Shown: piece by piece, positions 1 through 8,105 of the stretch | How the letters are laid out: every line of letters starts with the position of its first letter | How positions within the stretch are numbered: position 1 is the first letter of the stretch | Made by a program: the position numbers and the translations under genes | The notes under the pieces: generated by a model | Database searches by the model: none | Told to the model about the DNA's origin: nothing | What the model saw: only the letters and a program-made list of their open reading frames with translations | DNA from: Candidatus Manganitrophus noduliformans | GTDB taxonomy: Bacteria > Nitrospirota > Nitrospiria > SBBL01 > Manganitrophaceae | Direction: 5' to 3' | Assembly: GCF_012184425.1 (NCBI RefSeq) | Contig: NZ_VTOW01000002.1 | Location: 1,098,391-1,162,390, forward strand | DNA: 64,000 nucleotides

Positions 1-507
1 CTGGCGCATCAGCCAGACCGGCGTGCAATCAACCGGCTCCCGCCGGCAGGCTTTTAAGAATCGATCGTTCGTGGGAGACTCCCTTTTGATTACGGATTGG
101 CGATTTCGGATTGCAGCCTGAAACAGGCGAAATTTATTATTTTTTAATTCGCAATCCGCATTCCGCAATCCGAAATTTCTTCAAATTACCGCTGGATTCT
201 AACATCCTGGGGGGGAGGAGTCAATCGCGGGGTGAACGCCTGGTGAGAATTTGGAGCGGGATGAAAACCGCCGGACAAGATATGTTTTCAATCTTTGGAC
301 ATTCATTAGAAAAAGAAATCGACATCCGATCGGGCAGGTCATCAAGATTGGAGGCACGACGTCATCTTCATGGCCGCACCGAAGAGCCAGGCGTCTTAAA
401 AGTGTCCTCTTCTCCCCTCCCTAAATTAAGCCATTGACATTACGGGTGCCTTAGATTATACAGAAAAGCCATAGGTAGAAAAAGACGCTTTTTAGGGCGT
501 CTAATAC
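1..507. other. Non-coding left edge with inverted repeats
   Basis: No convincing gene is seen here. The first 57 bases read open in frame 1 and end in TAA, so they could be the last 18 codons of a gene cut by the window edge, but nothing confirms this. At 103-114 (ATTTCGGATTGC) and 165-176 (GCAATCCGAAAT) lies a perfect 12-bp inverted repeat, with further GCAATCCG-like pieces between the arms, so the stretch can fold into a long hairpin typical of small non-autonomous repeats. A 108-codon ORF across the repeat has no ribosome binding site and looks accidental. Confidence 0.4.
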
Positions 508-1533
508 ATGTTAGCTTACAGAATGATTCCACCCGAGTACACCGAAGAGTACGAAATCAAACACGTGTCCTTTGGCAGGCCCCATGTGGTCTTGCTGGGC
601 GCCGGAGCCAGTTATGCAGCGTTCCCCAATGGCGACAAGAACGGGCGCAAGCTTCCTTTGTTGAAGGACTTCGTAGAGGTCATCGGTTTAGAACATTTGA
701 TGTCGGAAGCTAACATCCAACTACCATTTGATGACTTCGAAGCAATTTATTCGAGGATTGCTTTAGACCCCGATCTGACTTCTGTAAAAGGCCGCATCGA
801 TACTGCGGTCTACACATACTTCGAAAGCTTGGAACTGCCGGAAGGACCGACCCTCTATGATCATCTGATACTGTCTCTGCGCCGTAAGGACGTGATTGCG
901 ACATTCAACTGGGATCCATTTCTTTGGAATGCGTGCCACAGAAACCGTTCAACTGCAAGTCCGCCGTCGATCCTATTTCTACACGGCTCGGTAGCGATCG
1001 GTCGCTGTGACAATTGCAAGATTGTGCTTTCAAGAAGTCAGGTCCACTGTAAATGCGGGCGCGCGATCGAGCCGGTACCTATCTTATTTCCAGTAACGAA
1101 AAAGAATTACAACTCTGACGCAGCAATTGCAGCGCACTGGCGGAACCTTCAGCGAGCATTGAAAGAATGCTGGGCATTCACGATTTTTGGTTACAGCGCC
1201 CCGAAGACTGACGTAGAGGCGGTAGCTTTATTAAAGGAAGGTTGGGGTAGGGTAAATGATCGGAATCTTGAAGAAATCGAGATTATCGACATCAAGAACG
1301 AAGATTCGCTTCGCGCATCATGGGATCAGTTCATTCACACGCACCATTACACAGTCAAGCGCAGCTATTTTGAATCGTGGCTTGCTGAGCACCCCCGCCG
1401 GAGTTGCGAAGCAATCTGGGCACAAAATATGGATTGCATGTTCATTCAGCCTTTCACTCCTCCACGGAATTCGTCATTTGAGCAACTGCATGCTTGGTTC
1501 AAACCGAGGATTGATGCGGAATCTGCAGGCTAA
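508..1533 (+). CDS. SIR2-like domain protein (putative NAD-binding defence protein)
   Basis: The 341-residue product has the hallmarks of the SIR2-like superfamily seen in antiphage proteins. A GAGAS nucleotide-binding loop lies at about residues 31-35. A TFNWD motif (the TxNYD position of the family) lies near residue 132 and an FLHGS histidine motif near 151. A Cys4 cluster (CDNC and CKCG, about residues 165-188) would bind zinc as in sirtuin folds. These motifs suggest NAD+ binding and possibly hydrolysis; activity is inferred. There is no signal peptide, so it is cytoplasmic. No clear Shine-Dalgarno precedes 508, and Met6 at 523 is an alternative start. The region is visibly AT-richer than the rest of the window, suggesting transfer. 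A HEPN-like gene follows about 100 bp downstream on the same strand. Confidence 0.75.
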   Translation: MLAYRMIPPEYTEEYEIKHVSFGRPHVVLLGAGASYAAFPNGDKNGRKLPLLKDFVEVIGLEHLMSEANIQLPFDDFEAIYSRIALDPDLTSVKGRIDTAVYTYFESLELPEGPTLYDHLILSLRRKDVIATFNWDPFLWNACHRNRSTASPPSILFLHGSVAIGRCDNCKIVLSRSQVHCKCGRAIEPVPILFPVTKKNYNSDAAIAAHWRNLQRALKECWAFTIFGYSAPKTDVEAVALLKEGWGRVNDRNLEEIEIIDIKNEDSLRASWDQFIHTHHYTVKRSYFESWLAEHPRRSCEAIWAQNMDCMFIQPFTPPRNSSFEQLHAWFKPRIDAESAG

Positions 1534-1634
1534 CTATGTGGTACGTGTCTGGTACGTGTCAGTCTTAACTTTTTGACTTATGCACATAGGTGTTAAGAGG
1601 GGTGTTATTTTGATTAACCACAGAGAAACAAAAA

Positions 1635-2267
1635 ATGACTGATGACATAGAATCGTCAGCTGAACAATTAGAAAAAGCAAGCTTAGAGAACAAAAGACTT
1701 TGGAATGCGACAGCAGCAATTACTTTCGCATGGGCTAACATTGAAAACTCCATGATCATGCTCCTCGAAAAAATCTTAAATGAGAACCGCACTAGCTCTG
1801 TTAGCTATGCGTCTGCAATCTATTTTGCACCTTCCAATATAGAAACGCGATTCAAAATCGTGGACAGGGCTTTAGAGGAGTTCATTTATCATCATGGGTT
1901 AGTAGGTTTAGCTGATGAATGGAAGGCATGTCTAAAAACATTAGACAATCTTAAACGTACCCGCAACAAAGTTGCTCACGGTCATATCAGCAGTATACAC
2001 AAAAATGGGAAAACTTATTATCGTTTAACTTCACCCCTTTTTAATATGCAGGAGGCCCGTGCCACATATAAGAATAAACAGATTCCCGGCCTGAGCGCTA
2101 ATGATTTAGAAAATTCCTTAAAGGCTACCTTTGAGATAAATCAAAGAATTCGTGAATTCACGAAATTGGTAGAATTCATTCAAATGGGGGATCTCCCTTC
2201 ATACGGGAGAAAACTCGCTGAACTGAGGGCCAGCCGTGAAAAATCAACCGATAACAGGACAGTCTAA
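1635..2267 (+). CDS. HEPN-like protein with an RX4H motif
   Basis: This 210-residue, mostly helical, cytoplasmic protein matches no named enzyme that I recognise. The key visible feature is R110-N-K-V-A-H115, the R-X4-6-H signature of HEPN RNases and toxins, set in a helix (RTRNKVAHGH) as in that superfamily. HEPN domains commonly act as RNases in abortive infection, toxin-antitoxin and CRISPR effector proteins, so with a SIR2-like gene just upstream a defence role is the best inference. Codon use is AT-rich like the upstream gene and unlike the operon that follows. The Shine-Dalgarno is weak. It converges on tonB, leaving only 44 bp between the two stops. The motif also occurs in harmless HEPN relatives, so RNase activity is unproven. 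Confidence 0.6.
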   Translation: MTDDIESSAEQLEKASLENKRLWNATAAITFAWANIENSMIMLLEKILNENRTSSVSYASAIYFAPSNIETRFKIVDRALEEFIYHHGLVGLADEWKACLKTLDNLKRTRNKVAHGHISSIHKNGKTYYRLTSPLFNMQEARATYKNKQIPGLSANDLENSLKATFEINQRIREFTKLVEFIQMGDLPSYGRKLAELRASREKSTDNRTV

Positions 2268-2311
2268 ATCCTCCTCAACCTGTCTCGACCACCCCTACGT
2301 GGGAAACCCCT

Positions 2312-3196
2312 CTAAGGATCATCAAGAGCGAAGATCACCGGAATGCGGACGGAGGAAGTTACCGGCGTCTCTCCGCGCCGCGCCGGGAGAAAGGTCCACT
2401 TCATCACCGCCTCGACCGCCGAGCGGTCGAGATCGTCATGCCCGGAAGATTGCTCGATGAGCGCCTCGCCGACTCTCCCGGTCGAGAGAACCGTTACCCG
2501 GAGGAGGGCCGTTCCTTCCCTCCCCTTGGCCCGCGCGCTCTCAGGATAACGCGGCTTCGGATTGGATCGCCCGGCGCTTGGAATCATAAAACGGGGACCG
2601 ATCTGCCCTCCTCCCGCCCCCCCGATCCCCCCGGGGAGCGCATCACTGACCGTCGGCTGGGGCGCGCCTCCATCTGAGGAGCCTGACTCTTTCTCCCATT
2701 CTCCCACCCCCCCCGCTGAGTCGTTGCCGGAACGGTTCCCTCCTGTAACAAGTCTGAAGGTCGGCTCCGGTTCGAACCGCTCTTCGGACAAGGGTTCCAC
2801 AATCTCCTCCATGGGAGGAAGGTCCGGATCGGAAAAAGCATCCGGTTCCTCCGGAAAGACCGTTTCCGGCTCCTCCTGATTGGAAGGAGGAGAGACTTGC
2901 GCTTCAGCCTCCTCGACAGAAGAAGGCGCGGGGGACGGCGGGGCCCCCTCCGCGATGGAGGCGAGGGCTTCTTCGGATTGCATCGGGAAAGCAGGCCGCG
3001 GTGGGATAAGATCGGACGAGCCGGTGGCGTCTCCCATGATCGAGGCGGACGATTCTATCCGGCCAAGCGAGACCAATTCGACAACCAAACCCTCTATTTC
3101 ACTTCCGCGGCGATTCTCTCCCGAAAAGAGAGCGAAGAGCAGAACCATGTGAAACAGGAGGGAAAGGACCAATGCAAGGCGAATCTTTGACTTCAT
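2312..3196 (-). CDS. tonB: Energy transducer TonB
   Basis: A 294-residue TonB-family protein couples the inner-membrane proton motive force to outer-membrane receptors. A single N-terminal transmembrane anchor (about residues 6-24) has a short basic cytoplasmic lead. A long Pro/Glu/Ser-rich periplasmic spacer follows (about 60-200), then the TonB C-terminal domain from about 215 (PRYPESARAKG, then EALIEQSSGHDDLDRSA and VMKWTFLPA). The start is supported by GGGGAG just upstream. It is the last gene of the B12 operon, 4 bp after btuD, and so probably serves BtuB at the other end of the operon. ExbB and ExbD are not in the window and must be encoded elsewhere. Confidence 0.9.
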   Translation of the reverse strand: MKSKIRLALVLSLLFHMVLLFALFSGENRRGSEIEGLVVELVSLGRIESSASIMGDATGSSDLIPPRPAFPMQSEEALASIAEGAPPSPAPSSVEEAEAQVSPPSNQEEPETVFPEEPDAFSDPDLPPMEEIVEPLSEERFEPEPTFRLVTGGNRSGNDSAGGVGEWEKESGSSDGGAPQPTVSDALPGGIGGAGGGQIGPRFMIPSAGRSNPKPRYPESARAKGREGTALLRVTVLSTGRVGEALIEQSSGHDDLDRSAVEAVMKWTFLPARRGETPVTSSVRIPVIFALDDP

Positions 3197-3200
3197 CTTT

Positions 3201-4010
3201 TCATCTCCCCGGCGGCGCGATCGAAAGGGGGGTCACCACCGGATAGTGAAGCGTCGGATGAATCGTGATCTCCGCCTCGATGCCGTAGACCCGCCGCAGA
3301 TTCTGCTCCGTCAGGACCGCCCGCGGCGCACCGTCCGCAATCACCTCCCCCTGATGAAGCAAGATCAAGCGCCGGCAATAACGCGCCGCCAGATGAAGAT
3401 CGTGCAGCGCCATCACGACGGAGATCCCTTTCTCGACGAGAGAAGCGACCAGCTCGATGACGCCGAGCTGATGCTGCGGGTCGAGGTTCGCCGTCGGCTC
3501 ATCGAGCAGAAGGGTGCTCGCCTCCTGCGCCAGGGTCCGGGCCAGCAGCACCCGCTGCAGTTCTCCCCCGGATAATTCCGTCACCGGCCGGTCGGCCAAA
3601 GCGCTCGTCGCCGTCCGCCGCATCGCCTCTTGGGCGATTTCATAATCTCTGGAAGACTCCCGCTCGAAGCGCCCGAGATGCGCATACCGCCCCATCAGAA
3701 CCACCTCCCGGCAGGCAAAGGCGGAATCGAGCGATGGGCTCTGGGGAAGATAGGCGACCCGCTGCGCGAGCGCCCGATGGCTCCACTCACTGAGGTCTTT
3801 CCCGTCGAGGAGGATCGCGCCGTCGGTCGGTGTCAGGAGCTTCATCAGCAGCTTCAGGAGGCTCGACTTCCCCGCGCCGTTCGGACCGATCAGGCCGATC
3901 AGCTCCCGGCCCCCGATCTTGAGATCAATCCGATGCAAGATCGGCCTTCCTCTCCTCGAAAGGGAAACCTTTTGGATATCGATCCCCCCCGTCTCAGCGC
4001 CCGCCATCAC
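3201..4010 (-). CDS. btuD: Cobalamin ABC transporter ATP-binding protein
   Basis: This 269-residue FecE/BtuD-type ATPase has Walker A GPNGAGKSS at residues 42-50, a Q-loop glutamine (LPQ) at 90, the signature LSGGE at 146-150 and Walker B LLLDEP at 167-172. It energises import of corrinoid through BtuC. It lies between btuC and tonB and overlaps the btuC stop. The reading frame opens with GTG at 4010, followed directly by ATG at 4007; either may be used. The sequence alone cannot separate a cobalamin from a siderophore ATPase. The assignment rests on its place in a riboswitch-led B12 operon. Confidence 0.9.
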   Translation of the reverse strand: MMAGAETGGIDIQKVSLSRRGRPILHRIDLKIGGRELIGLIGPNGAGKSSLLKLLMKLLTPTDGAILLDGKDLSEWSHRALAQRVAYLPQSPSLDSAFACREVVLMGRYAHLGRFERESSRDYEIAQEAMRRTATSALADRPVTELSGGELQRVLLARTLAQEASTLLLDEPTANLDPQHQLGVIELVASLVEKGISVVMALHDLHLAARYCRRLILLHQGEVIADGAPRAVLTEQNLRRVYGIEAEITIHPTLHYPVVTPLSIAPPGR

Positions 4011-5070
4011 GAATCCCTTTATGAAGAAGGTAGAGAAAAAAGGGAACGCCGACCAGCGAAGTAATCGTCCCCAAGCGAAGCTCCTCCGGCGAGATCACAA
4101 CCCGCGCCAAGAGATCGGCGCCGACCAGGAAGACGCCTCCCGCTAAGAATGAGGCCGGTAGCAAGATCCGGTGATCGGGACCGATGATCAGCCGAACGAC
4201 ATGCGGAATGATGAGGCCGACGAACGCGATCGTCCCGGTGAAAGCGACCGCCGCGCCGGTCACAAGCGAGGAGAGCAGCAGCAGGAAGCGCTGGACCGAT
4301 TTGACCCGCATCCCAAGCGCCGCCGCCCCCTCTTCCCCCTCCAAGGCAAGGAGGTTCAGATCGCGCGCGAAGAAGAGAAGGCCCGCGCTCCCCAGCAGGA
4401 TCGGAACAAACGCCACCTTCAGATGAATCCACCCCCGCGCGTCGAGGCCCCCCATCAACCAAAAGAGGATCTCGCCGACCACGGCGACCGAGGTGAGCCT
4501 CGAAAGGATCAGGGACATCATCGACACCATGAAGATCCCGACCGCCATCCCGGAGAGGAGAAAGGTGGTCACCGGCGTCTTCCCGTCCCGTGTCGCAATC
4601 CGGTAGACCAGGAGAACCGTGCCGAAGGCGCCGGCGAAGGCGAAGGCCGGCAGGATGAGATGATGATGAAAAGCGAGTCCCGACCCCAGCGCAATCACCG
4701 CGCCGAGGGCCGCCCCGCCGGAGAGGCCGATGACCCCCGGATCGGCCATCGGGTTGCGGAAGAGCCCCTGCATCGCCGCCCCCGAAACCGCCAGCCCCCC
4801 GCCGATCAATGCGGCCAAGAGAACACGCGGAAGCCGGACGGTGAGGATGATGATTTCCTGTGACGCCTCCCACCCCGCGAGATGGATGAAAGGGAGTTGA
4901 TTCAGTATCAATCGAGCAACCACCGGAAGCGGTACCGCCACCGATCCGACCGCCGTCGCCACGACGATCATTCCGGCCAGCAGAAGAAGGAGCATGGAGA
5001 GCAAGCCGGCCTTCGGCCAGAAGGAGGGGAGCGTGCACCGCAGGGGAAGGGTCAACGGAGACGGCCTCAT
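3994..5070 (-). CDS. btuC: Cobalamin ABC transporter permease (FecCD family)
   Basis: A polytopic inner-membrane permease of 358 residues, close to the family's usual 320-360, with about ten hydrophobic segments. The FecCD-type sequence GAAMQGLFRNPMADPGVIGLS is recognisable near residue 110, as is the late PHVVRLIIGPDHR region that contacts the ATPase. I choose ATG 5070 because it overlaps the btuF stop in an ATGA arrangement (5067-5070); the longer frame to 5115 would run 48 bp into btuF. It forms the membrane channel for corrinoid uptake with BtuF and BtuD. Confidence 0.9.
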   Translation of the reverse strand: MRPSPLTLPLRCTLPSFWPKAGLLSMLLLLLAGMIVVATAVGSVAVPLPVVARLILNQLPFIHLAGWEASQEIIILTVRLPRVLLAALIGGGLAVSGAAMQGLFRNPMADPGVIGLSGGAALGAVIALGSGLAFHHHLILPAFAFAGAFGTVLLVYRIATRDGKTPVTTFLLSGMAVGIFMVSMMSLILSRLTSVAVVGEILFWLMGGLDARGWIHLKVAFVPILLGSAGLLFFARDLNLLALEGEEGAAALGMRVKSVQRFLLLLSSLVTGAAVAFTGTIAFVGLIIPHVVRLIIGPDHRILLPASFLAGGVFLVGADLLARVVISPEELRLGTITSLVGVPFFLYLLHKGIRDGGR

Positions 5071-5987
5071 CGGGATCGCGCCCCTTCTTTTCCCAGCGCC
5101 GCCGAATCGAACCACTCCGGATGGATGATCCGCGTCATCTGCTCGATTCCATCGACAATGTAGTGGGAGACGGTCGAGAGATGTTTTTCCGGAATCGCGT
5201 AGACCCGCCGGTTGCGGACGGCGGAGAGATGCCCCAGCTCCGGATGGGCCATCAATTTTTCATAAAAATCGGGCTCCTCCGGGTTCCAGTCGCTCACGAT
5301 CACGATCTCCGGATCGAGCTGAATCAACCGCTCGACCGACAACTTCTGGTGTCCCACCAACCCGACCTCCGCCGCTTGATTCCGCGCGCCAATCAACGCG
5401 GCGATCTCATCGAAGGTGGTCTCTTTCCCGGCCACGACGCCGGTCGGGGTGTAGAAGAGGACCCGCGGTTTCCGCGGGGCGGCCGCCGCCCGCGCGGCGA
5501 TCCGATCCAAACGCCGATCCATCTCGGCGACAATCTCTTCCGCCCGCCGCGATTCGCCGACCACCCGGCCGACGGTCCGGATATTTTGTTTGATCCCCTC
5601 AATAGAAGAAAAGAGCTCCAGCTTGACCACCGGAAGCCGCGCTTCGGTCAACTGCTTTACGACATCCATCGAGGTGTAGGTCGCGACGAAGACCAGGTCG
5701 GGCTGCAACGCCACCACCTGTTCCATGTTCGCCCGGATTTTGTTCGGCACACCTTTCGCCGCTTCGGCCACATGGGAGATCCCCGGATCGGCCGCCAGAT
5801 AGGTTACCGCCGCGATCCGCTTCGGATCGACCAGTGAGAAAAGGATCTCATCGGTACCGAGCGTCAGCGAGACGATCCGCTGCGGTTTCCTGGGGGGAAC
5901 GGTCTCCTCTGCCGCAACCCCCGGTGAGTGATCGGCGAAAAGAAAAAAGAGCGCCAGAATCCAAAGGATGGGCCGGACGCTCCTCAT
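5067..5987 (-). CDS. btuF: Cobalamin ABC transporter substrate-binding protein
   Basis: A 306-residue periplasmic binding protein of the helical-backbone (BtuF/FhuD) class. The N-terminal signal peptide has a hydrophobic core at about residues 7-25 ending near GVAAEE. The mature part opens with PQRIVSLTLGTDEILFSL, the typical first strand-helix of this class, followed by ALQPDLVFV near residue 90 and WNPEEPDFYEKL later. It should deliver corrinoid to BtuC. It is translationally coupled at both ends: its start overlaps the DUF71 gene by ATGA and its stop overlaps the btuC start the same way. Confidence 0.88.
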   Translation of the reverse strand: MRSVRPILWILALFFLFADHSPGVAAEETVPPRKPQRIVSLTLGTDEILFSLVDPKRIAAVTYLAADPGISHVAEAAKGVPNKIRANMEQVVALQPDLVFVATYTSMDVVKQLTEARLPVVKLELFSSIEGIKQNIRTVGRVVGESRRAEEIVAEMDRRLDRIAARAAAAPRKPRVLFYTPTGVVAGKETTFDEIAALIGARNQAAEVGLVGHQKLSVERLIQLDPEIVIVSDWNPEEPDFYEKLMAHPELGHLSAVRNRRVYAIPEKHLSTVSHYIVDGIEQMTRIIHPEWFDSAALGKEGARSR

Positions 5988-6664
5988 CGGACCGCCTCCG
6001 CCGCCGGTAAGAGATCGGCGAAGACAAACCCGTCCCGCGTGACGACCTCACCGACCGTGACGGAGATTGGATGGCGGAACATCGGCCCCGCGACCGCAAA
6101 GCTATGAAATTCTCCTCGCTCCCCGCACGGATCGACCTCTTTCGGGAGGTCATCCAGAAAGGATGCGTTGAACGTTCGCCCGGCGAAGGTCGGCGCCAGA
6201 TGCCGCGGATCGATGCAGGTGATGACGGCAGACAGACCGCCGGCGATCATCTCTTGGGCAAGCCGGTCTGTCGGGATCTGCCAGAGGGGGAAGAGCGGTG
6301 TGATCCCGGTGCCGGAAAGCTGCTGCTCCCGGTACGCCCGGATGTCTTCGAGGAAGAGATCTCCGAAAGCCATCTGCGTCACCCCCTCTTGCTTCGCTTC
6401 TTCAATGAGCCGGCGCATCGCCGCTTCATACGCCTCGTTGCTGCAAGGAGAAGGGATCGGCACGACGTGAAGCGGAACCCCCGCCGCCTCGGCCTGCGCT
6501 TGCAACAAGCTCAACCGGACCGCGTGCATCGCCACCCGTTGATGTCGCTCATTCACCGTCGTGACCAACCCGGTCACCTCGATATCGGGCTCCTGCCTAA
6601 GACGATAGAGCGACCAGGCGCTGTCTTTGCCGCTGCTCCAGGAAAGCCAGGTTTTTTTCTTCAT
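5984..6664 (-). CDS. PP-loop ATPase of the DUF71/COG2102 family (B12-salvage type)
   Basis: The 226-residue product begins KKTWLSWSSGKDSAWSLY; SGKDS at about residues 10-14 is the PP-loop ATP-pyrophosphatase motif. A second conserved patch, GDLFLEDIRAYRE (about 120), is typical of the diphthine-ammonia ligase/DUF71 family. In eukaryotes and archaea members amidate diphthamide. Bacteria lack diphthamide, and published comparative genomics predicts a role in B12 salvage for the bacterial branch. Its position between the adenosyltransferase and btuF, overlapping btuF by 4 bp, fits that prediction exactly. The actual reaction is unknown. Confidence 0.8.
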   Translation of the reverse strand: MKKKTWLSWSSGKDSAWSLYRLRQEPDIEVTGLVTTVNERHQRVAMHAVRLSLLQAQAEAAGVPLHVVPIPSPCSNEAYEAAMRRLIEEAKQEGVTQMAFGDLFLEDIRAYREQQLSGTGITPLFPLWQIPTDRLAQEMIAGGLSAVITCIDPRHLAPTFAGRTFNASFLDDLPKEVDPCGERGEFHSFAVAGPMFRHPISVTVGEVVTRDGFVFADLLPAAEAVR

Positions 6665-6682
6665 ATAAATTTCCTTTTTCGC

Positions 6683-7246
6683 TCACGCCCGGCTGTCCCA
6701 CAACAGATCGGCGATCCCCCGCTTTTTGTTCTCATACCGCGCCATGACGAAGAGAGCGTCGGAGAGGCGATTGAGATACGGGACCGTGAAGGGGCCGACC
6801 GGCTCCGCCCGCCGGAGGGCGATCACTTCCCGCTCCGCCCGGCGGCAGACCGTCCGGGCGACATGAAGCTGCGCCGCGCCGGGCGCGCCGCCCGGAAGAA
6901 CGAAATTCTCAAGCGGGGTGAGCGCTTCCGAAAGACGGTCCATCAACTGCTCAAGGGCGTCGATGTGGCGCTGCTCGATCTTCGGCACGTTCATCTTCAC
7001 CTTATCTTCCTCCGGAATGCAGAGGTCGGAGCCGAGGTGGAAGAGATCGTTCTGGATCCCGGACAAGGCTTTCATCAATACCGTGTCGAGCCCCGCCGCC
7101 ATGGCGACGCCGATGTGGGAATTGAGCTCGTCGACCGTGCCATACGATGAAATCCGCGCGGAGTCCTTCGGAACCCGCCGCTTGCTGCCGAGCCCAGTGC
7201 TTCCATCATCTCCGGTTCGCGTATAGACTTTTGTGATCCGCGGCAT
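6683..7246 (-). CDS. pduO: Cob(I)yrinic acid a,c-diamide adenosyltransferase, PduO type
   Basis: About 187 residues, the normal size for single-domain PduO/MMAB enzymes. The N-terminal [15 protein letters not shown] is the ATP-binding signature. [14 protein letters not shown] follows near residue 40, and the C-terminal [14 protein letters not shown] carries the conserved Arg and Asn of the active site. It transfers the adenosyl group of ATP to cob(I)alamin, giving adenosylcobalamin, the cofactor required by the methylmalonyl-CoA mutase elsewhere in this window. ATG 7246 has AGGAG upstream; a TTG directly before it (7249) is less likely. It lies 18 bp upstream of the DUF71 gene. Confidence 0.92.
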   Translation of the reverse strand: MPRITKVYTRTGDDGSTGLGSKRRVPKDSARISSYGTVDELNSHIGVAMAAGLDTVLMKALSGIQNDLFHLGSDLCIPEEDKVKMNVPKIEQRHIDALEQLMDRLSEALTPLENFVLPGGAPGAAQLHVARTVCRRAEREVIALRRAEPVGPFTVPYLNRLSDALFVMARYENKKRGIADLLWDSRA

Positions 7247-7285
7247 CAATGAACTCCTTTCATCATTCCTTGAAAAGCTCTCTGT

Positions 7286-7368
7286 CCGTCATTCCCGAAA
7301 TGTTTAATCGGGAATCCAGTTTATTTAAATCAATGGCTTCTGGATTCCCGCTTTCGCGGGAATGACGG
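7286..7368. repeat. Nested palindromic intergenic repeat
   Basis: CCGTCATTCCCG (7286-7297) and CGGGAATGACGG (7357-7368) form a perfect 12-bp inverted repeat. Inside it CGGGAATCCAG (7309-7319) and CTGGATTCCCG (7340-7350) form another. The element resembles the CGTCATTCCCG...GGAATCCAG repeats scattered between genes in many bacteria. It lies just after the cobS stop, in the only sizeable gap within the B12 operon, where the folded RNA could affect message stability or attenuate transcription. Confidence 0.7.
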
Positions 7369-7373
7369 CTAAT

Positions 7374-8105
7374 CTAAACTGCGCTGATGAAGAGGAGCAC
7401 CCCCACTTCCACCATCTCGGAGAGCGCCCCCAGCGTATCCCCCGTCCAGCCGCCGATCCTTGATTCCAGAAACCGATTGAACAGCCAGACCGACAAAAAG
7501 ACGAGCGATGCTGCGATCAATCCGATTCCCTTTGAGATCAGAAAAGTGCCTGCAAGGGTGATCACGGTCGCGCCGGCGCAAGGGAGCCAGTGGATCTGTC
7601 CGATGAACGGCTGCGCCGTTCCGCTCTCTCGGGCATACCTCCCGATAAAACTCGCCAGGACCATCGCCCATCGGCTGAGAAGCCCCATGAGGAGGAAAGC
7701 GCTCAGCCACCCCCGACGGATCATCTCACCAAAGAGAGCATATTTCAAGATCAAGACCACCCCCAATCCGATGACGCCGAACGCGCCGATATGTGGGTCC
7801 TTCATCACCGAGAGAATTCGCTCTCGGCCCCCGCCCGCGGCCAGGCCGTCGCAGAGGTCGGCCAATCCATCGAGATGGAGTCCCCCGGTCAAAAGGGCCA
7901 AGGCCAGCAGGAGGAGCGCCGCCAATGGCGCCGGAGCCAGAACCGGTTCGAGCAGACGGACCATCCCCAGCAAAAAAGCGCCGATCGCCAATCCCACCAC
8001 CGGGAAGAAGAGGACGGAGCGACCGAGGTCGCGCTCGGTGGCGATCATTGAATGATGGCATGGGACGATGGTGAGGGTGCCGATCGCGGTGAAGAAGCTT
8101 CTCAT
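7374..8105 (-). CDS. cobS: Adenosylcobinamide-GDP ribazoletransferase
   Basis: This polytopic inner-membrane enzyme of 243 residues is the usual size for CobS. The conserved [15 protein letters not shown] segment (about residues 74-88), the Asp-rich metal site of the family, is followed by [14 protein letters not shown] near 105. It joins GDP-activated adenosylcobinamide to alpha-ribazole, the last assembly step before adenosylcobalamin phosphate or cobalamin. Its start overlaps the cobT stop (ATGA). It is followed by a gap with a palindromic repeat before the adenosyltransferase gene. Confidence 0.93.
   Translation of the reverse strand: MRSFFTAIGTLTIVPCHHSMIATERDLGRSVLFFPVVGLAIGAFLLGMVRLLEPVLAPAPLAALLLLALALLTGGLHLDGLADLCDGLAAGGGRERILSVMKDPHIGAFGVIGLGVVLILKYALFGEMIRRGWLSAFLLMGLLSRWAMVLASFIGRYARESGTAQPFIGQIHWLPCAGATVITLAGTFLISKGIGLIAASLVFLSVWLFNRFLESRIGGWTGDTLGALSEMVEVGVLLFISAV

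Noticed and set aside
111..437. 108-codon plus-strand ORF at the left edge
   Set aside because: It starts inside an inverted repeat, has no ribosome binding site and no recognisable domain.
4171..4863. 230-codon ORF opposite btuC
   Set aside because: Low-complexity Arg/Glu/Pro/His-rich product that mirrors a clear membrane protein on the other strand; typical GC-rich shadow.
6071..7150. 359-codon ORF opposite DUF71 and the adenosyltransferase
   Set aside because: It spans two well-supported genes and their junction and has no domain.
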